A stretch of 64,000 nucleotides of DNA from Mesorhizobium wenxiniae (GTDB taxonomy: Bacteria > Pseudomonadota > Alphaproteobacteria > Rhizobiales > Rhizobiaceae): contig NZ_NPKH01000018.1 of assembly GCF_002284535.1 (NCBI RefSeq), positions 44,375-108,374 on the forward strand. The letters run 5' to 3'. Shown here one piece after another: positions 10,034 to 17,688 of the stretch. The position numbers were made by a program, and so were the translations under genes. Position 1 is the stretch's first letter, and every line of letters begins with the position of its first letter. The notes under the pieces were generated by a model. That model was not told the origin of the DNA. It did not search any database and worked only from the letters and a program-made list of their open reading frames with translations.

Positions 10034-11509
10034 TCATCTCATGACGAACGGGTCCGGGATCGGCTCGTCGGATATCCGTATCCAGACGGATTTCGAGCGC
10101 GTGTAATCGCGGATGGCGTCGAGCCCGCCCTCACGGCCGAGCCCGGACTGGCCATAGCCGCCGAACGGCACCAGCGGCGAAACGGCGCGGTACGTGTTGA
10201 CCCAGACGACGCCGGCATGGATGTCGCGCGCCATGCGGTGCGCCCTGGCGAGATTGGTGGTGAACACGCCCGAGGCCAGGCCGAACGGCGTGTCGTTGGC
10301 AAGCGCTAATGCTTCGGCCTCCGTGTCGAATGCGAGAACGCTGAGCACCGGACCGAACAATTCCTCCCGCACGCAAGGCAGCGCTGTATCCTCGGCGTCG
10401 ATGATAGTCGGTGCGTAGTAGAAGCCGCGCGAATGCTCGTCCGGCCTTTTTCCGCCGGTGACCAGCGTCCCGCCCTTGGCGAGGCTCTCGGCAACGATCT
10501 TCTCGATCCATTCCCGCTGGCGTGGCGTTGCCAATGGCCCCATTTCGGTGGCCGGATCCTGCGGATCGCCGATTTTGATGGTCTCGGCCTTGTGCTTCAG
10601 CCTGTCCAGGAACTCGGCTTTTATCGGACGCTCGACAAGCAGCCGCGAGCCGGCTACGCAGCTTTGTCCAGACGCTGCGAAAATCCCGGCCACCACCGCG
10701 TTGGCAGCACTGTCCAGGTCGGCGTCGGCGAAAACCACAACCGGGCTTTTCCCGCCCAGCTCCAGCGTCGTGTAGGCGAGATTTTCCGCCGTGTTGTGGA
10801 CGATAGCGCGAGCGGTCGAAGGCCCGCCGGTGAAGGCGACGCGTGAAACCAGCGGGTGACTTGTCAGGCGCCGGCCGCAATCGTGCCCGAACCCGGTCAA
10901 TATGTTGACGCTTCCGGCGGGAAATCCGGCCTCGTGGACGAGTTCGGCGAAGACCAGAAGCGGCGCTGGACCGTCCTCCGAGGCTTTCAGGACGACCGTG
11001 CAGCCGGCGGCCAGCGCCGGGCCGAGCTTGACGGCCGAAAGGAAGAGCTGCGAATTCCACGGCACGACGGCAGCGACGACGCCGATCGGCTCGCGCCGGA
11101 TGGTGACGTCCATATCGGCCTTGTCGATCGGCAGATGCGATCCTTCATGCTTGTCGGCAAGCCCGCCATAGTAGCGATAATAATCGCCGACATAGGCGAT
11201 CTGGGCGCGGGTCTCGCGGATGATCTTGCCGGTGTCGCGCGTTTCCAGTTCGGCCAGGCGGTCGGCATTGGCGACGACCAGGTCGCCGAGGCGCACCAGC
11301 AGCTTGCCGCGGGCGGTCGCCGTCAGCGAGGCCCAGGCGGCCGAGTGCAGCGTCCGGTGCGCCGCCTCGACGGCGCGGTCGACATCGGCCTCGGTTGCGG
11401 CTGGCATCGTCGCCCAGGGCGCTCCGGTGGACGGATCGGTGCTTTCGAAGGTGGTTTTCGGCGTATCGAACGCCCCATCTATGAAGTTGCTGAACGCCAC
11501 AAGGGTCAT
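10034..11509 (-). CDS. NAD(P)-dependent aldehyde dehydrogenase
   Basis: 491 residues, standard length. The catalytic Cys is at about residue 284 (GQSCVAGSR) and the general base Glu at about 250 (TTLELGGKSP); FTGGPSTAR corresponds to the cofactor-binding turn and ELFGPVLSVL is near the C-terminus. It oxidises an aldehyde to the carboxylate in the cytosol. Its ATG overlaps the stop of the flavin monooxygenase gene (ATGA at 11506-11509), tying it to aldehyde formed by that enzyme. It resembles betaine-aldehyde and aromatic-aldehyde dehydrogenases broadly; the substrate is not resolved. Confidence 0.94.
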   Translation of the reverse strand: MTLVAFSNFIDGAFDTPKTTFESTDPSTGAPWATMPAATEADVDRAVEAAHRTLHSAAWASLTATARGKLLVRLGDLVVANADRLAELETRDTGKIIRETRAQIAYVGDYYRYYGGLADKHEGSHLPIDKADMDVTIRREPIGVVAAVVPWNSQLFLSAVKLGPALAAGCTVVLKASEDGPAPLLVFAELVHEAGFPAGSVNILTGFGHDCGRRLTSHPLVSRVAFTGGPSTARAIVHNTAENLAYTTLELGGKSPVVVFADADLDSAANAVVAGIFAASGQSCVAGSRLLVERPIKAEFLDRLKHKAETIKIGDPQDPATEMGPLATPRQREWIEKIVAESLAKGGTLVTGGKRPDEHSRGFYYAPTIIDAEDTALPCVREELFGPVLSVLAFDTEAEALALANDTPFGLASGVFTTNLARAHRMARDIHAGVVWVNTYRAVSPLVPFGGYGQSGLGREGGLDAIRDYTRSKSVWIRISDEPIPDPFVMR

Positions 11510-12558
11510 TGCCGCCTCCCATGCCCGAAAGCCGGCATCACCTTGTCGACGAACAGCTGCAGCGACTTCTTCTTGCGCTCGTGCGGTAGACCGCTGTCGA
11601 TCCAGATCGAATATTGGTCGTAGCCGAGCGCCTCATATGCCTTCAGCCGGGTGATCACCTCTTCGGCCTCGCCGATGACCAGGTTCTGTCGGATTTTTCC
11701 CGGCGCATATTGCGGCATCGCCGCAATCTCGTCGTCGGTAAGCGTTTCCAATATGCCTTGGCGAACCGGCTTCTTGTTCTGGAACCACGCGCCGAACTGG
11801 CAGTAGAACAGCGACAGGTCGTTCGTCAGCTGCTCCGCATCGGCGGCGTCTTCGGCAACGAATGTGTGCATCAGCAGCATGATCTCGGGGCGCGCCATGT
11901 CGGGATGCGCCGCGCACGCCGCGTTGAAGCGCTCCATCAGGCTGATTACCTCATCATCGCCGGAGGCGAGCGGCGTCACCTGGACGTTGCAGCCGTTGGA
12001 GACGGCGAAGTCGTGCGAGTTGGGATCGCGCGCCGCCACCCAGATCGGCGGGTGCGGCTTTTGCACCGGCTTGGGCGACGAGGTGGTCGAGGGAAACGAC
12101 CAGAATTCGCCGGACATCTCGAAATCGCCTTGCCAGAGGCCCTTGATGGCCGGGATGATTTCGCGCATGCGCTGGCCCGCGCCCCAGGCGTCGAGCCCCG
12201 GGAACAGGCGCTGGTATTCATAGCTGTAGGCGCCGCGCGCGATGCCGATGTCGAGCCGGCCGCCGGTGACGACATCGGTCATGGCCGCCTCGCCGGCTAG
12301 CTTGATCGGATGCCAGAACGGCGCGATCACCGTTCCTGTGCCGAGCCGTATGCGCTTCGTCCTGGCGCCGAGATAGGCGATGTTGATGAACGGGTTTGGC
12401 GAGATGGTGAACTCCATGCCGTGGTGTTCGCCGATCCAGGCCGTCTCGAAGCCTGCCGCCTCGGCCATCAGGACCAGTTCCTCAAGCTCGTCGATGAGCT
12501 CGGCATGCGGCTTTGCCGGGTCCGAGCGTTCCATGTGGACGAAGAGCGAGAACTTCAT
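11506..12558 (-). CDS. LLM-class flavin-dependent monooxygenase (luciferase-like)
   Basis: 350 residues with a bacterial-luciferase TIM-barrel pattern: FSLFVHMERSD at the N-terminus, WIGEHHGMEF, RLGTGTVIAPFWHP, and DIGIARGAYSYEYQ. Such enzymes use reduced FMN and O2 to oxidise carbon, sulfur or nitrogen compounds and need a separate flavin reductase. Here the reductase domain is encoded in the preceding gene, 6 bp away, and the following gene encodes an aldehyde dehydrogenase. The order suggests that monooxygenation releases an aldehyde. No signal peptide; cytosolic. Confidence 0.92.
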   Translation of the reverse strand: MKFSLFVHMERSDPAKPHAELIDELEELVLMAEAAGFETAWIGEHHGMEFTISPNPFINIAYLGARTKRIRLGTGTVIAPFWHPIKLAGEAAMTDVVTGGRLDIGIARGAYSYEYQRLFPGLDAWGAGQRMREIIPAIKGLWQGDFEMSGEFWSFPSTTSSPKPVQKPHPPIWVAARDPNSHDFAVSNGCNVQVTPLASGDDEVISLMERFNAACAAHPDMARPEIMLLMHTFVAEDAADAEQLTNDLSLFYCQFGAWFQNKKPVRQGILETLTDDEIAAMPQYAPGKIRQNLVIGEAEEVITRLKAYEALGYDQYSIWIDSGLPHERKKKSLQLFVDKVMPAFGHGRRQ

Positions 12559-12564
12559 ATCTGT

Positions 12565-14358
12565 TCAACCCGAAGTGTTCATGGCTGCCGGCTTGGCGAG
12601 CGGACGGACTTCACCTTCGACCGCGTTGCCGACATAGACGCCAAACGCATCCTCGCGACATTCGCGAACATAGCGGGCGAGCATCGAGCGCACAGCAGCG
12701 TCGGCGATGTTCAGTCCGGCAATCCTGTCGATGTCGACGAGCCGGACCTGGCGATCGCTGGAGTGGGGCGTGTCTATCGTGCCGCGGTAGTAGACATGCG
12801 TTCGCGATGGGCTTGCTGCGTCGTCCCAGACCGCAAACAGGAATCCGAGATGAGCCTCGATGGCTTTCGCAGCGAGGCGTCCCCTAAGGCTTCGCGTGTC
12901 GCCGGGTGCCCCGAGCCCTCGGCCTGCCGGCAGTTCGAAAAAGCCAGCGGCGGTTTCGAAGAACAGCACGCGGCCTTCATCTTCGAGGATAGCGCCGACC
13001 TCCATGTCGGGTGGCGCGGCCGCCAGCGCTTCCTGGCTGAGACCGGGCGAGACATAGGCGCCACGGCAATAGCCGAGGGGCTGCGATGAATTGTGGGAAA
13101 ATTCGCGAACGCGGCCGATAAGGATCGAATGATCGCCGGCGTCGACCAATTGCTCCATGTCACAGTCGAATGTCGCCACCGATCCAGCGAGCAGCGGGCT
13201 GCCGGTCGGGCCGCAGCGCCATTCGACAGCCGAGAACTTGTCCTGCGATTTCGAAGCGAAGACGCCGGATGCGGCTCGCTGTTCCTCCGAGAGCACGTTG
13301 ACGGCAAAGCACTTCGAGGTCGAAAACACCGGATGACCCAGCGCTTTCTTGGCGATGCAGACCAGGACAAGCGGCGGATCGAGCGAAACGGATGTAAACG
13401 AATTGGCGGTGAAGCCTCGAGGCTCTCCTTCCGGCCCGATCGCAGTGACGATGGTAACGCCGGTCAGGAAGGAACCGAGCGCCCGCCTGAATTCCCCCGC
13501 GTCGAAGGCTGTGTCCATCGCCGGTCGCGCCGATGTGCTTGCGCCGTCGTTGCTGTCGAGAAAGTCGGCGATGCGCCGTGTGACCACGTCGGGCGAGGCT
13601 ATGGCCATCATGTGTCGTTCGCCCTCCAGAACGGTGCAGCGCCCGCGCGGCGCGAGGCGGGCCATCGCCGCCGACATCGCAGGCGAGGAATTTTTGTCCT
13701 GCGAGCCGGTCATGAACAGGGCCGGCACCGCGAGACCGGAGAGACGATCGCCATGCGCCGCATCGGCATGGGCGAAAAGTCGATAGGTGCGCGCATAGCC
13801 TTCGGAGTTGACGCTTTGCAGTGCCGCGCGCGTCGTCGTTGCGGCCTCTGCCAAGCTGTCGGGGACCGGATTGCCGAACCAGCGCGCGATCGTTGCGTCC
13901 GTTCCTGACGGGTTTTTCGCGCCGTTCAATTCGGCGGCGCGTTCGCGCACCGCCTGCGCAAGGGCCGCCGGGCGGCGAAAGACCGCGTTGAGCGAGACCA
14001 GGCTGCGGACCCGTTCGGGTGCATTGAGAGCGATTTCCTGCCCGACCAGCGCCCCCATTGAATGGCCAACGATCGAGACTGCATCCAGGCCAAGGTGATC
14101 GAGAAGCCGGATTGTCTGTCCGGCATAGTCGGCAAGGCTGGCGTCCTCGGGCGGCAACGGCGACTGGCCATGTCCCAGGATGTCGATGGCGATCACATCC
14201 CATCTGTTTTTCATCAGCTCGATCTGGGGTGCCCATATCGCCGCGTTCATGCCGACGCCGTGGATGAGGAGGACCGGCGGGCCGGATCCGGCACGGATGA
14301 AGCCGGTGCCGTCAGGCGCCGTTCCGCGATGCCAGCCACGGTCCGTCAGCTCAGCCAT
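12565..14358 (-). CDS. Three-domain fusion: alpha/beta-hydrolase, FMN reductase, Nudix-like domain
   Basis: 597 residues from ATG 14358, which overlaps the preceding stop by 8 bp. Residues about 20-270 are an alpha/beta-hydrolase: LLIHGVG, nucleophile GHSMG with Ser at about 100, probable Asp 221 (GSQD) and His 249 (ERHMM). Residues about 285-435 are a HpaC/RutF-like flavin reductase (FRRALGSFLTGVTIVT, GFTANSFTSVSLDPPLVLVC). Residues about 450-575 resemble a Nudix fold (VGAILEDEGRVLFFET, GFFELPAGR) but lack the catalytic GX5EX7REUXEEXGU box. The reductase should feed reduced flavin to the adjacent LLM monooxygenase; the hydrolase may act on its substrate or product. Joining these parts in one chain is unusual. 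The frame is continuous, with no sign of error. Confidence 0.9.
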   Translation of the reverse strand: MAELTDRGWHRGTAPDGTGFIRAGSGPPVLLIHGVGMNAAIWAPQIELMKNRWDVIAIDILGHGQSPLPPEDASLADYAGQTIRLLDHLGLDAVSIVGHSMGALVGQEIALNAPERVRSLVSLNAVFRRPAALAQAVRERAAELNGAKNPSGTDATIARWFGNPVPDSLAEAATTTRAALQSVNSEGYARTYRLFAHADAAHGDRLSGLAVPALFMTGSQDKNSSPAMSAAMARLAPRGRCTVLEGERHMMAIASPDVVTRRIADFLDSNDGASTSARPAMDTAFDAGEFRRALGSFLTGVTIVTAIGPEGEPRGFTANSFTSVSLDPPLVLVCIAKKALGHPVFSTSKCFAVNVLSEEQRAASGVFASKSQDKFSAVEWRCGPTGSPLLAGSVATFDCDMEQLVDAGDHSILIGRVREFSHNSSQPLGYCRGAYVSPGLSQEALAAAPPDMEVGAILEDEGRVLFFETAAGFFELPAGRGLGAPGDTRSLRGRLAAKAIEAHLGFLFAVWDDAASPSRTHVYYRGTIDTPHSSDRQVRLVDIDRIAGLNIADAAVRSMLARYVRECREDAFGVYVGNAVEGEVRPLAKPAAMNTSG

Positions 14359-14938
14359 GCAGGTCGCCGACCTCCTTGAGATCCTGGTAGCGGTCGCCGA
14401 TGCGATGATGCGGTCGTCCGCCGATCGAGGCGCCAAGCGCCACCACCAGCTCGTCTGGCGCCGGCGCGTCGCCGATCTGGAAATGCACCGTCAGGTAGTG
14501 CGAACGTCGGCCTTCATCATTCTTGTCCATGAGCGGGATCATGATCGGCGTGTTCGGCCCGCCGCGCAGGTTGGTGAAGGCAAGATAGGTCTTGGCGCCG
14601 ACGGCACGCCGATAGTGGTTGCCGAAATGCAGCGTGTGGATGAGCGCCGAGGCATGCTCGATCTCGCCCGACGTGCCGCAGATTGCGGCCTTGCCGTAGC
14701 CTTCGATCGCTTCGCCAGATCCGGCGACTGCGAGGATTTCATGGGTCAGCATTTCCCCCAGGACCGGCGCATAGGCGCGGATCTCGGGCGAAAGGTCCTC
14801 GGTGAAACCGCGCTCGGCCCAGGGGTTGTCGAGCACCGCCGCTACGCCGATCAGGCGCAGCGGCCGGGGCGCCGCCTTGCCGCCTTCGATCAGCGTGTTC
14901 TCCACATAGGTGACGATTTTTCGGATGGCCGGCTTCAT
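14351..14938 (-). CDS. Amino acid synthesis family protein (DUF1185)
   Basis: 195 residues from ATG 14938 (MKPAIRKIVTYVE). The pattern RPLRLIGVAAVLDNPWAER, GKAAICGTSGEIEHASALIH and LVVALGASIGGRPHHRIGD matches the DUF1185 / amino-acid-synthesis family, which sits beside amidases, monooxygenases and transporters in rhizobial catabolic operons; its chemistry is not established. It is the first gene of the minus-strand operon, facing the GntR regulator, and overlaps the fusion gene by 8 bp. An upstream in-frame Met at 14995 would extend it by 19 residues, but conservation begins at 14938. Confidence 0.85.
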   Translation of the reverse strand: MKPAIRKIVTYVENTLIEGGKAAPRPLRLIGVAAVLDNPWAERGFTEDLSPEIRAYAPVLGEMLTHEILAVAGSGEAIEGYGKAAICGTSGEIEHASALIHTLHFGNHYRRAVGAKTYLAFTNLRGGPNTPIMIPLMDKNDEGRRSHYLTVHFQIGDAPAPDELVVALGASIGGRPHHRIGDRYQDLKEVGDLHG

Positions 14939-14998
14939 CGAATCCTCGGTGGTGGATCGGGCGAGACATCCGGAAAGTTCCTTTTGCCGCGACAATCT

Positions 14999-15012
14999 TA
15001 TGGTATACCATA
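14999..15012. promoter_or_regulatory. Probable GntR operator, perfect 14-bp palindrome
   Basis: TATGGTATACCATA is a perfect palindrome lying between the divergent DUF1185 and GntR genes. It fits the T-G-G-T-N-N-A-C-C-A style of FadR/FCD-type GntR operators. Its position could control both the catabolic operon and the regulator itself. Binding by the neighbouring regulator is inferred. Confidence 0.6.
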
Positions 15013-15083
15013 CTACTGAAAACCAAATCCCTTGTCAACGGATCGTCGAATCTGTTTCTTTGCGGATACTGGGAGTAGAAGAA

Positions 15084-15755
15084 TTGGCCGACGACACGCT
15101 CAGGATCGAACGATCCACCAAGACGCTCAGAACACTGGCGCTGGAGCGCATGCGAGACGCGATCATGGGGTTTCACTTCCAGCCCGGCGAAAGATTGGTC
15201 GAGCGGCCGCTTTGCGACCAGCTCGGCGTCAGTCGCTCGGTCGTGCGCGAAGTTCTGCGGCAGTTGGAGACCGAGGGGCTTGTCCAGATGATACCTGGCC
15301 ACGGACCTGCCGTGGCCCGCCCAGATCTCAGCCGCACCGACGAGATTTACGAACTGCGCGCTCTGATGGAGGGCATCGCAGCGCGCGCCTGTGCACTCAC
15401 GGCGACGCAGGACCAGATCGCCGCGCTTGAGGGCGCATTGGATGTGCTGCTCACGGCGTGGGCCTCAGCCAATCCGATCGAGGTGATGCGGGCGACTACA
15501 AAATTCTATGAAGTGCTTTTCGATGCAGCCGACAAGCGCATCGCCTGGGAGATCGTCCAGGGTTTGAACGTCCGCATCAATCAACTGCGTTCCATGACCA
15601 TCGCTTCGGTGAATCGTCGCGATGCCGCAATCGCCGAAATGACCGACATCATGAACGCGATCAAGTCGCGCAACGGCGATGATGCCGAAGCCGCGGCCCG
15701 GCGGCATGTGGAGCAGGCGTGGCGAATTGCGCAACAGACCCTTCGCAACAGCTGA
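15084..15755 (+). CDS. GntR-family transcriptional regulator, FCD type
   Basis: 223 residues from TTG 15084, chosen because GGGAG lies 8 bp upstream. The winged HTH is at about residues 15-75 (MRDAIMGFHFQPGERLVERPL, then GVSRSVVREVLRQLETEGLVQ), followed by an all-helical FCD ligand domain (YELRALMEGIAARACAL; metal-binding Asp/His pattern not fully clear). It is divergent from the 6.1-14.9 kb operon and is probably its ligand-responsive repressor, using the palindrome at 14999-15012. A longer frame reaches 14910 but would run through the operator. Confidence 0.88.
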   Translation: MADDTLRIERSTKTLRTLALERMRDAIMGFHFQPGERLVERPLCDQLGVSRSVVREVLRQLETEGLVQMIPGHGPAVARPDLSRTDEIYELRALMEGIAARACALTATQDQIAALEGALDVLLTAWASANPIEVMRATTKFYEVLFDAADKRIAWEIVQGLNVRINQLRSMTIASVNRRDAAIAEMTDIMNAIKSRNGDDAEAAARRHVEQAWRIAQQTLRNS

Positions 15756-16007
15756 AGCAGAAACTTCACATTAGGGAATCGCCCGTCGCCCTCGCACTGA
15801 CGCACTGCAGGCAATTCCAACGCGCATCCAACCCGATGATATAGCAGCAATGGCGTTGTGTCTGGCGGCTGACGACAGCGCACTTTGTGTTTGCTGGTGT
15901 GGATGCTGTTTCGAGCGTATTCTCTTCCTTAGGGAACGAGCCAGGTCGACCTCGATTGGCGGTCGCTTGCGCTCGGCCGCCCCCGCTGGGAGGAGCCTCT
16001 GATTGCG

Positions 16008-16595
16008 ATGGCGCGCTTTGCTCACCTTGCCCTTCTCGCCGTCGCCTTGGCATTATTGCCTGGAATTGCGCTGGCTGGGGAGCCTTTCGTCCCGAGCTGG
16101 ATCAAGAACGATCCTGCAGCCAAGACAGTGGCCATAGAAATCGTTGCCGATTGGAACCAAGTCGAGCGGTATCGCAGGGACAACATCCGGACCGACATTA
16201 TCGACTTCAACGGTTACTGGGGCGGCAATCTCACCATCGTCGTGCCAGCAGAATGGTCGGTAGAGATCGAGTTCATCAATGGCTCCTCGTCTTTCCGGCA
16301 CAGCCTGATGGTGACCAGGGTCTACGCTCAGTCAGAGATGCCAGTGAAGTTGACGGCCGAGGATGCTATCTGGGGGGTGTACACCGATCCGCCGGAGGGA
16401 ATTAAAATCAATGAGCGGAGGCAACTCAACTTTGTTGCGCAGCAGGCCGGGAACTATTTCCTCGCCTGTGCCAGACAAACGCATCTGATGGACGGACACT
16501 GGATCGGTTTCGAGGTGAGAGACAGCATCAAACAGGCCGTGGCAATCATAGACGAAACCAATTTTCCGCAGGAGCAGCCTCCAGGGCGCCCTTAG
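16008..16595 (+). CDS. Exported sulfocyanin-like cupredoxin
   Basis: 195 residues: signal peptide of about 23 residues ending GIALA, then a beta-rich domain. Copper ligands are suggested by His98 in SSFRHSL and by the C-terminal loop with Cys154, His159, Met161 and His164 (CARQTHLMDGHW). Sulfocyanin-type proteins use C-x4-H-x4-M; here the axial-ligand position is His164, with a Met three residues earlier, so the copper site may be unusual. A small periplasmic electron carrier is the likely role. The AGGAG at 15991 supports the ATG at 16008, although the spacing (12 bp) is long. No copper enzyme or oxidase partner lies alongside. Confidence 0.75.
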   Translation: MARFAHLALLAVALALLPGIALAGEPFVPSWIKNDPAAKTVAIEIVADWNQVERYRRDNIRTDIIDFNGYWGGNLTIVVPAEWSVEIEFINGSSSFRHSLMVTRVYAQSEMPVKLTAEDAIWGVYTDPPEGIKINERRQLNFVAQQAGNYFLACARQTHLMDGHWIGFEVRDSIKQAVAIIDETNFPQEQPPGRP

Positions 16596-16841
16596 GGGCT
16601 GTGCGAGCTAGCCGCGCATTATGGCGTGGTCGTGGAGATCAATGCAAATCCAAGGCGGCTTATCTGGAAACTTGAGAGTATTGGTGTGCCCGAGCAGGTT
16701 AGAACTGCTTCTGCTTGCCACGCCACCAGCGAGGCAGCGCTTTCGTCACTACTTCAGCTGCCCTATGCCACAAGGGCAATTCTGTACGGCCTGGTCGTTC
16801 TGGGCGCTGTCATGGCGCTGCGCGAACGGCGGCTGCAATGA
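16596..16841 (+). pseudogene. Remnant with a PolX/PHP-domain scrap
   Basis: Immediately after the cupredoxin stop, and in the same frame, the DNA reads LCELAAHYGVVVEINANPRRL. This matches the PHP-domain core of PolX-type DNA polymerase/3'-5' exonuclease (A-x-x-HGV-x-LEINANP-x-RLD). The match ends after about 22 residues. The rest (to TGA at 16841) encodes unrelated residues ending in a hydrophobic stretch, AILYGLVVLGAVMAL. The full PolX is about 570 residues, so this is at best a relic joined to unidentified DNA. Confidence 0.45.
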
Positions 16842-16855
16842 GAAAGGACGGGACG

Positions 16856-17677
16856 ATGAGTGCGACGGCGATAAGTAAAGGGGCGCCGACATCCGCGGAC
16901 GATTTTCTGACCGGGCTGAAGGGGCAGCGCGTGCTGGTGACGGCAGGTGCCGGCGGTATCGGCTTGGCCATTGCCGACACGCTGTCGCGGCTCGGCGCGC
17001 GCATCGTCGTTTGCGACGTCTCCGACGAGGCGCTGGCTGCTGCTCCGGACAAGATCGCCCTCGTCGCCGCGGTCAAGGCCGATGTCTCGCGCGAAGACGA
17101 CGTCGATAGGCTGTTCGAGACCGTGAAGCAAAAGCTCGGCGGGCTCGACGCGCTGATCAACAATGCCGGCATCGCCGGGCCGACCGGCGGCGTCGACGAA
17201 ATCGATCCGGCGGAGTGGCGGCGCTGCATCGACATCTGCCTGACCGGCCAGTTCCTCTGCGCCCGGCGTGCCGTGCCGCTGATCAAGGCGGCGGGCGGCG
17301 GCTCGATCGTCTCGATGTCGTCCGCCGCCGGCCGCCATGGCTACGCTTTCCGCACCCCCTATTCGGCGGCCAAGTTCGGCGTCATCGGTTTCACGCAAAG
17401 CCTTTCCAAGGAACTCGGACCGCACGGCATAAGGGTCAACGCCATCCTGCCCGGCATCATCGAGGGACCACGCATCGACAAGGTCATCGCCGACCGGGCC
17501 AGGCAGCTCGGTGTTTCGAACGAAGAGATGACGGAGCGCTATCTCCACAACATCTCGCTGCGCCGCATGACCAGTCCCTATGACGTCGCTGCGATGGTCG
17601 CCTTCCTGCTGTCCGATGCGGCGATCAACATCTCCGGCCAGTCGCTCGGCGTCGACGGCAACGTCGAAACCCTTTGA
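16856..17677 (+). CDS. SDR-family oxidoreductase
   Basis: 273 residues from ATG 16856, which has AAAGGACGGG upstream. Rossmann nucleotide-binding motif TAGAGGIG (residues 29-36), NNAG motif (LINNAGIAGP), catalytic Ser in SMSSAAGRHG and Tyr-Lys in PYSAAKFG, and a cofactor/substrate loop LPGIIEGPRI. A classical NAD(P)H-dependent dehydrogenase or reductase of about usual length. It starts the plus-strand operon with a 3-hydroxyacyl-CoA-dehydrogenase-like gene 11 bp later and then BKACE, so it may oxidise a hydroxyl group early in the same pathway. Confidence 0.92.
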   Translation: MSATAISKGAPTSADDFLTGLKGQRVLVTAGAGGIGLAIADTLSRLGARIVVCDVSDEALAAAPDKIALVAAVKADVSREDDVDRLFETVKQKLGGLDALINNAGIAGPTGGVDEIDPAEWRRCIDICLTGQFLCARRAVPLIKAAGGGSIVSMSSAAGRHGYAFRTPYSAAKFGVIGFTQSLSKELGPHGIRVNAILPGIIEGPRIDKVIADRARQLGVSNEEMTERYLHNISLRRMTSPYDVAAMVAFLLSDAAINISGQSLGVDGNVETL

Positions 17678-17688
17678 GGAGGCTGACC

